Shown piece after piece: positions 5,977-10,212 of a stretch of DNA of 10,212 bases (within the stretch, counting starts at the first letter, position 1; the number at the start of each line of letters is the position of its first letter). The position numbers and the translations under genes are program-made. The stretch spans positions 1 to 10,212 of the forward strand of contig JBIOWF010000311.1 of the NCBI GenBank assembly GCA_044868295.1, given 5' to 3'. Under the pieces are notes generated by a model. That model did not search any database. It had not been told where the DNA came from and saw only the letters and a program-made list of their open reading frames with translations. Source of the stretch: JBIOWF01 sp044868295. Lineage in GTDB: Bacteria > Actinomycetota > Actinomycetes > Streptosporangiales > Streptosporangiaceae.

Positions 5977-6025
5977 GCCCCCGGCCTGGCCGCACATCCG
6001 CCAAGACACACGCCAGGTCGGGGGC
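5977..6025 (+). promoter_or_regulatory. Long GC-rich hairpin upstream of repSA-like gene
   Basis: Positions 5977-5990 pair with 6012-6025 over 14 bp with one G-T wobble (5984 with 6018), enclosing a 21-nt loop. It occupies most of the 98-bp gap between the zinc mini-protein and the rep gene and lies 22 bp before the rep ribosome binding site. No T-run follows. It may be an attenuator or translational control element, a processing site, or part of a rolling-circle origin; sequence alone does not decide. Confidence 0.5.
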
Positions 6026-6062
6026 CATCCCTCCACCCAACGCGTGAAAGGAGGTTCCCATC

Positions 6063-7453
<1,391 letters not shown>

Positions 7454-7457
<4 letters not shown>

Positions 7458-7645
7458 GCAGGCGCGACGAGCTGCTGACAGTGCCCCAGGTGCTCGACGA
7501 GCTGGGCGGGCTCTCCCGGCGCACCTTTTATCGCTGGCGCGAACTGGGCCACGCGCCCAAGTGCATCAAGCTCCCCAACGGCGAGATACGCGTCTGGCGA
7601 ACCGACTTCGCGGCCTGGCTGGAAACCCTCCGGGAGACTGCGTGA
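7454..7645 (+). CDS. xis: Excisionase (MerR-like HTH_17 type)
   Basis: The 63-aa protein is almost entirely a winged-helix DNA-binding domain: LLTVPQVLDELGG, then SRRTFYRWRELG, then the wing KCIKLPNGEIRVWRTDFAAWL. This is the standard form of AICE excisionases, which bind att arms and turn the integrase toward excision. It overlaps the rep stop by 4 bp (ATGA) and its own stop overlaps the int start by 4 bp (GTGA, 7642-7645), so rep, xis and int form one translationally coupled unit, as in pSAM2. No separate promoter is visible. Repeats around the attachment region at 9095-9419 are candidate binding sites. Confidence 0.9.
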
Positions 7646-9012
7646 ACACCTCATATGACGTGAAGTTCTGGGAAGTCCGGCGGAATCAATCCAGCAAAAC
7701 GACGTCCTACGAGATCCGCTGGAAAGTCGGCGGTCGCCAGAAGTCGAAAACGCTGCGGACAAAGGCACTCGCGGAAAGCTTTCTGTCTGATCTGCGTCAG
7801 GCGGCCAAGCGCGGTGAAGCCTTCGACATGGAAACCGGGCTGCCCGTGTCCATGGCCAAGGTGAAGAATGCGGTCACCTGGTTCGCCTTCGTCATGGCGT
7901 ATGTGGACATGAAGTGGCCTCACGCAGCGGCCAAGACGCGCGACAGCCTCACCGACGCTCTGGCCACGGTCACGCCTGCTCTCGTCGATGAGAGCGCCGC
8001 AGGTAAGCCGGATCCGCTCATCCTCCGGGAAGCTCTGCGCCAGTACGCCCTTCCTCCTGCTTCTCGACTGCTGGAACGCCCGGAAGTGATTCGGTCGGCT
8101 CTCACCTGGCTTGAGCGTCATTCCCTCTCGGTGGCTGATCTGTCCAAGGTGCGGAATGTACGGCTCGGCCTGGACGCGCTGACACTCAACCTCGACGGCG
8201 GGGCCGCGGCGGCAACGACGATCGCCCGTAAGCGCTCCGTCTTCTACAACGCCCTCCAGTACGCGGTGGATTTGGAAGAACTGCCTTCCAACCCAATCGA
8301 CAAGGTCAAGGCGTGGAAGCCACCGAAAGTCCGCGAGGTCGTTGACCGACGCGTGGTTATCAATCCGGGTCAAGCACGGGAACTGCTCACCGCGGTCACG
8401 TACGTTGGTCGGCTTGACCGAGGCCGCCACCTGCGGGGCTTCTTCGCCTGCCTCTACTTCGCCGGTCTTCGCCCGGCCGAAGCGCTCGGTCTGCGAATTC
8501 AGGACTGCCACCTTCCCGGAGCGGGCTGGGGCCGGCTCGTCCTCGCCAAGTCCAAGCCGCAGGCCAACAAGAAGTGGACCGATTCCGGAGAGGCTCATGA
8601 CGATCGTGGCCTGAAGCACCGGGCCGAGGACGAGGGTCGTCCCGTGCCGATCCCGCCCGAGTTGGTGACCATCCTCCGCGAGCATGTCGACGAGTTCGGC
8701 ACGCATGAGGACGGGCGGTTGTTCCAGACCTCACGCGGTGGCGTGATCTCCATCGGGACGTACTGCGATGCCTGGAAGGCGGCCCGGCATCTGGCACTGA
8801 CACCTGACCAGATCGCCTCACCTCTCGCGGCCCGGCCCTACGACCTGCGGCATGCGGCCGTAAGCCTGTGGCTCAACGCGGGCGTTGCCGCTCCTGAAGT
8901 GGCCGAGCGAGCCGGGCACGGGGTGGATGTGCTGCTCCGGGTCTACGCCAAGTACATCGACGGCGGCGCAGAGGTCGCGAACCAGCGAATTGATGACGCG
9001 CTCACAGCATGA
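7642..9012 (+). CDS. int: Site-specific tyrosine integrase
   Basis: The 456-aa recombinase catalyses integration and, with Xis, excision between attP and a tRNA gene. The catalytic domain shows R277 (AGLRPAEAL), R403 in YDLRHAAVSLWL, H426 in AGHG and the nucleophile Y435 in RVYAKYIDG. The first position of the usual HxxR box is Tyr400, a substitution seen in some actinomycete integrases. The N-terminal part (about 1-70) resembles an AP2-like arm-binding domain (WEVRRNQSSKTTSYEIRWKVGGR), followed by a SAM-like core-binding region. GTG 7642 is chosen because it overlaps the xis stop as GTGA; open frame continues upstream but in the shadow of rep. A terminator follows 15 bp after the stop. Confidence 0.95.
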   Translation: MNTSYDVKFWEVRRNQSSKTTSYEIRWKVGGRQKSKTLRTKALAESFLSDLRQAAKRGEAFDMETGLPVSMAKVKNAVTWFAFVMAYVDMKWPHAAAKTRDSLTDALATVTPALVDESAAGKPDPLILREALRQYALPPASRLLERPEVIRSALTWLERHSLSVADLSKVRNVRLGLDALTLNLDGGAAAATTIARKRSVFYNALQYAVDLEELPSNPIDKVKAWKPPKVREVVDRRVVINPGQARELLTAVTYVGRLDRGRHLRGFFACLYFAGLRPAEALGLRIQDCHLPGAGWGRLVLAKSKPQANKKWTDSGEAHDDRGLKHRAEDEGRPVPIPPELVTILREHVDEFGTHEDGRLFQTSRGGVISIGTYCDAWKAARHLALTPDQIASPLAARPYDLRHAAVSLWLNAGVAAPEVAERAGHGVDVLLRVYAKYIDGGAEVANQRIDDALTA

Positions 9013-9026
9013 TCAGACGTACTCTC

Positions 9027-9061
9027 AAGGGGTCCCGTTCATCTCGGGGCCCCTTCTTTTT
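9027..9061 (+). terminator. Rho-independent terminator after int
   Basis: AAGGGGTCCC (9027-9036) pairs with GGGGCCCCTT (9046-9055) over 10 bp with one T-G wobble, around a 9-nt loop, and is followed by C and five T (9057-9061). It closes the long + operon and should keep int transcripts out of the attachment region. Confidence 0.92.
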
Positions 9062-9094
9062 GTGCGTGCGACCTGGGCAAACAGCTCAAGATCC

Positions 9095-9112
9095 ATCCCG
9101 CGTATATCCCGC
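9095..9112. repeat. Direct repeat pair ATCCCGCG (candidate Int/Xis arm site)
   Basis: ATCCCGCG occurs at 9095-9102 and 9105-9112, a 10-bp period, on the int side of the attachment core. The one-turn spacing suggests two protein subunits on the same DNA face. A shorter match, ATCCCGC, recurs at 9467-9473. Confidence 0.45.
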
Positions 9113-9224
9113 GAACACCGGCCGACGGCGGCTCACGGTGGCGTATGGCTGCATGACCCGGAAACGATCAATGGCGCTCGACTACAGCGAAACCGCTGGT
9201 CAAGCGCCGTTTTACAAGATCAAG

Positions 9225-9281
9225 CGGAGAGCGTGGGATTCGAACCCACGAGACCGGTCACCCGGCCTAGCGGTTTTCAAG
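9225..9281 (-). tRNA. tRNA-Ser(UGA) 3' fragment, attachment-site core (5' half absent)
   Basis: Read on -, the fragment starts at the anticodon loop CTTGAAA (anticodon TGA at 9279-9277), then the 3' anticodon stem ACCGC, a long class II variable arm (GGCCGG-GTGA-CCGGTC), the T arm GTGGG-TTCGAAT-CCCAC, the acceptor strand GCTCTCC and discriminator G; CCA is not encoded. Upstream, the sequence needed to pair with ACCGC (GCGGT) is missing: GGCGA is there instead, and no D arm follows. So this is a 3' half only, the classic identity segment of a tRNA-targeting integrase, about as long as the 58-bp segment of pSAM2. It is not a functional tRNA gene as seen here. Confidence 0.85.
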
Positions 9282-9309
9282 TCGCCTGACACCGGATTCG
9301 GCTGCAATT

Positions 9310-9373
9310 GGCAAACGTTGGACGCCGTTGGTTTGCCTGGTCAGCGCGCTGAATCGACGTTGGTTGCCGTTGG
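9310..9373. repeat. Paired CGTTGG repeats and GGCAAAC/GTTTGCC inverted repeat (candidate arm sites)
   Basis: CGTTGG occurs at 9316-9321, 9326-9331, 9358-9363 and 9368-9373: two pairs, each with a 10-bp period, 42 bp apart. The first pair lies partly inside an inverted repeat with arms 9310-9316 and 9331-9337. Located 35-92 bp from the edge of the tRNA fragment, they fit integrase arm-type sites on the side away from int. Confidence 0.45.
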
Positions 9374-9400
9374 TGGGAGTGGGTCATATTCGGGCGCGCT

Positions 9401-9419
9401 GTTCCCATTTTGTTCCCAT
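9401..9419. repeat. Direct repeat pair GTTCCCAT
   Basis: GTTCCCAT occurs at 9401-9408 and 9412-9419, an 11-bp period, in a T/C-rich stretch just downstream of the CGTTGG pairs and before the end of the convergent right-hand gene. It may be a further protein-binding pair of the attachment region. Confidence 0.35.
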
Positions 9420-9464
9420 CTCCCCCGTCACGACTTCCTCTTTCCCCCACCTCGCGGGCTCGGG

Positions 9465-10212
9465 CTATCCCGCCTTCCGCGCGAATCCTGATGCGGGGAT
9501 GCCGCGTCTACAGAACGGGCAGGCCGACGCGCCACCGGGTGTGCCGTGGTCGGCGCACGCCGCTTGGACGCTGGCCCGGTAGTCGTCGATGCGAGGTGGC
9601 CCCGACGTCTGCGCGGGCGCGCGGCGTAGTTCGGCCAGGAGGCGGCCGAGGTCGCCGCTCGCAGTCATCGCGCGGAGGTAGGCGCTTGGGTTGCCGGGGT
9701 GGTGTTTCCGCTCCACGGCGGCGATCAGGGCGCGCGCTTCGTCTGGGGTCGCGCCGACGGCGAAGACGACCTGGGCGTCGAGCTCGGCGACGTCGGGGGT
9801 TGGCTCCTCGTCCCCTTGTTGATCTGTGTCTCTCGTCCCGGCACTCGCGATACCTGCACGTTGGCGAGGACCTTGAGAGAGGGGTTCTTCTTCAGGGTTG
9901 TTCATAGGGGTTGTTTGGCTCCCATGGATGGGAGGGGTGCCCGGACCACCCATGGGAGGGGTGGGGTACCCATCGGTGGGAGGGGTGGCATGCATGGGAG
10001 GGGTCCCATCCATGGGTGTGCCGTGGTCGGCCGGCTTCTTGACGCCGCTCTTGTTCCGCGACTCCTTGACCGGCTTCGGCCCGCTCAGGGTCAGCGGCAC
10101 GTCGTAGACCACCGGCCGCTGACCAGAGGGCAGGTGCTCAACAAGGCTCTGATCACCGAGCAGCAGCAAGCCCAGCTCGCGGAGCCTGACGATGTCCCGC
10201 TGCGCCTGCTTC
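9465..10212 (-). CDS. Winged-HTH protein with Pro-rich repeats and C-terminal zinc knuckle (partial)
   Basis: The frame is open through the right edge, so the N terminus is missing; 248 codons are visible. The first visible part (KQAQRDIVRLRELGLLLLGD, then LVEHLPSGQRPVVYDV) looks like the recognition helix and wing of a winged helix-turn-helix. A Thr-Pro-Pro-Met/Ile-Gly-rich tract follows (about visible residues 63-102), encoded by imperfect DNA repeats. The C terminus has C-A-D-H, 8 residues, then C-P-F-C, a CxxH/CxxC set likely to bind zinc. Similar unnamed HTH proteins occur, as I recall, in Streptomyces mobile elements. An internal TTG at 10169 is not a credible start because the HTH begins upstream. 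It reads toward the tRNA fragment and probably belongs to an adjoining element. Confidence 0.75.
   Translation of the reverse strand, partial: KQAQRDIVRLRELGLLLLGDQSLVEHLPSGQRPVVYDVPLTLSGPKPVKESRNKSGVKKPADHGTPMDGTPPMHATPPTDGYPTPPMGGPGTPPIHGSQTTPMNNPEEEPLSQGPRQRAGIASAGTRDTDQQGDEEPTPDVAELDAQVVFAVGATPDEARALIAAVERKHHPGNPSAYLRAMTASGDLGRLLAELRRAPAQTSGPPRIDDYRASVQAACADHGTPGGASACPFCRRGIPASGFARKAG
9921..10020. repeat. GGGAGGGGT repeat tract inside the right-hand gene
   Basis: GGGAGGGGT occurs at 9930-9938, 9954-9962, 9978-9986 and 9996-10004 (steps of 24, 24 and 18 bp), interleaved with CATGGG/CCCATG-type palindromes. All steps are multiples of 3 and the tract encodes the TPPMG-like repeats on -. The + strand has many G-runs and might form a G-quadruplex. 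Confidence 0.75.

Larger units (their letters stand above)
9062..9464. other. Non-coding attachment region (attP-like) with short repeats
   Basis: No gene is supported between the terminator and the stop of the right-hand gene. The stretch contains the tRNA-Ser 3' fragment (9225-9281) flanked by short direct repeats at helical spacing: ATCCCGCG at 9095 and 9105; CGTTGG at 9316, 9326, 9358 and 9368; GTTCCCAT at 9401 and 9412. TCAAGCG occurs at 9200 and 9220. An inverted pair GGCAAAC/GTTTGCC lies at 9310-9316 and 9331-9337. This is the expected architecture of integrase and excisionase arm sites around a core. Confidence 0.6.

Noticed and set aside
9155..9162. GACCCGGA, the TraB recognition octamer known from pSVH1
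   Set aside because: A single exact copy only; clt loci have several close copies, and one chance match is expected in a 10-kb GC-rich window.
9190..9276. 8-bp inverted match AAACCGCT (9190-9197) and AGCGGTTT (9269-9276)
   Set aside because: It is short, widely spaced and only partly symmetrical around the core; not enough to claim a second core site.
9225..9320. Complete tRNA-Ser gene
   Set aside because: The anticodon stem cannot pair (GGCGA against ACCGC) and no D arm or 5' acceptor strand is found upstream.
9095..9419. CRISPR-like array
   Set aside because: The repeats are 6-8 bp, differ from one another and have no regular 30-bp spacers; there are no cas genes.
9009..9491. Open frame (+, 160 codons) containing WDSNPR
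   Set aside because: That string is the well-known translation of antisense tRNA sequence; the frame runs through the terminator, tRNA fragment and repeats and has no ribosome binding site.

Overview
This high-GC window has actinomycete-style codon use, with GTG and TTG starts and AAAGGAG-type ribosome binding sites. It is almost entirely an actinomycete integrative and conjugative element (AICE) of the pSAM2 type, from Streptomyces or a close relative. The recognisable backbone is a GntR/KorSA-like repressor, an FtsK/TraB DNA translocase, an SpdB-like membrane protein, a RepSA-type rolling-circle initiator, a small excisionase and a tyrosine integrase. It ends at the 3' half of a tRNA-Ser gene, the usual kind of AICE attachment site.

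Layout. Positions 1-1893 hold an accessory and regulatory block: an HD-domain phosphohydrolase (+) that converges on a Nudix hydrolase and a helix-turn-helix regulator (both -). Positions 1894-2342 hold two tiny coupled + genes, a Cys4 zinc protein and a one-pass membrane peptide. The GntR repressor (-) converges on these. Positions 2692-2839 are the control region, with repeats that look like an operator and a promoter. From 2840 to 9012 every gene is on + and tightly packed: conserved small protein, traB-like, spdB-like, 119-aa conserved protein, 53-aa protein, 43-aa zinc mini-protein, repSA-like, xis, int. Many of these junctions overlap (ATGA, GTGA). The run ends at a strong terminator (9027-9061).

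Positions 9013-9464 carry no gene. They hold the terminator, several short direct repeats spaced 10-11 bp, and a 57-nt tRNA-Ser(UGA) 3' fragment on -. The fragment begins exactly at the anticodon loop. It lacks a matching 5' half even though it sits on the int side, where a singly integrated element should rebuild an intact tRNA gene. This suggests a tandem insertion or a free or composite form. To its right is a partial gene (-) for a winged-helix, Pro-rich-repeat, zinc-knuckle protein, probably the distal end of a neighbouring element.

How the genes work together (family knowledge plus inference): Int and Xis move the element in and out at tRNA-Ser. RepSA replicates the excised circle. TraB moves double-stranded DNA between mycelia and SpdB-like proteins spread it. 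The GntR protein probably represses the long + operon through the repeats at 2783-2815. The HTH/Nudix/HD block is the least understood part and may be a regulatory or immunity module comparable to the Nudix protein Pif of pSAM2.
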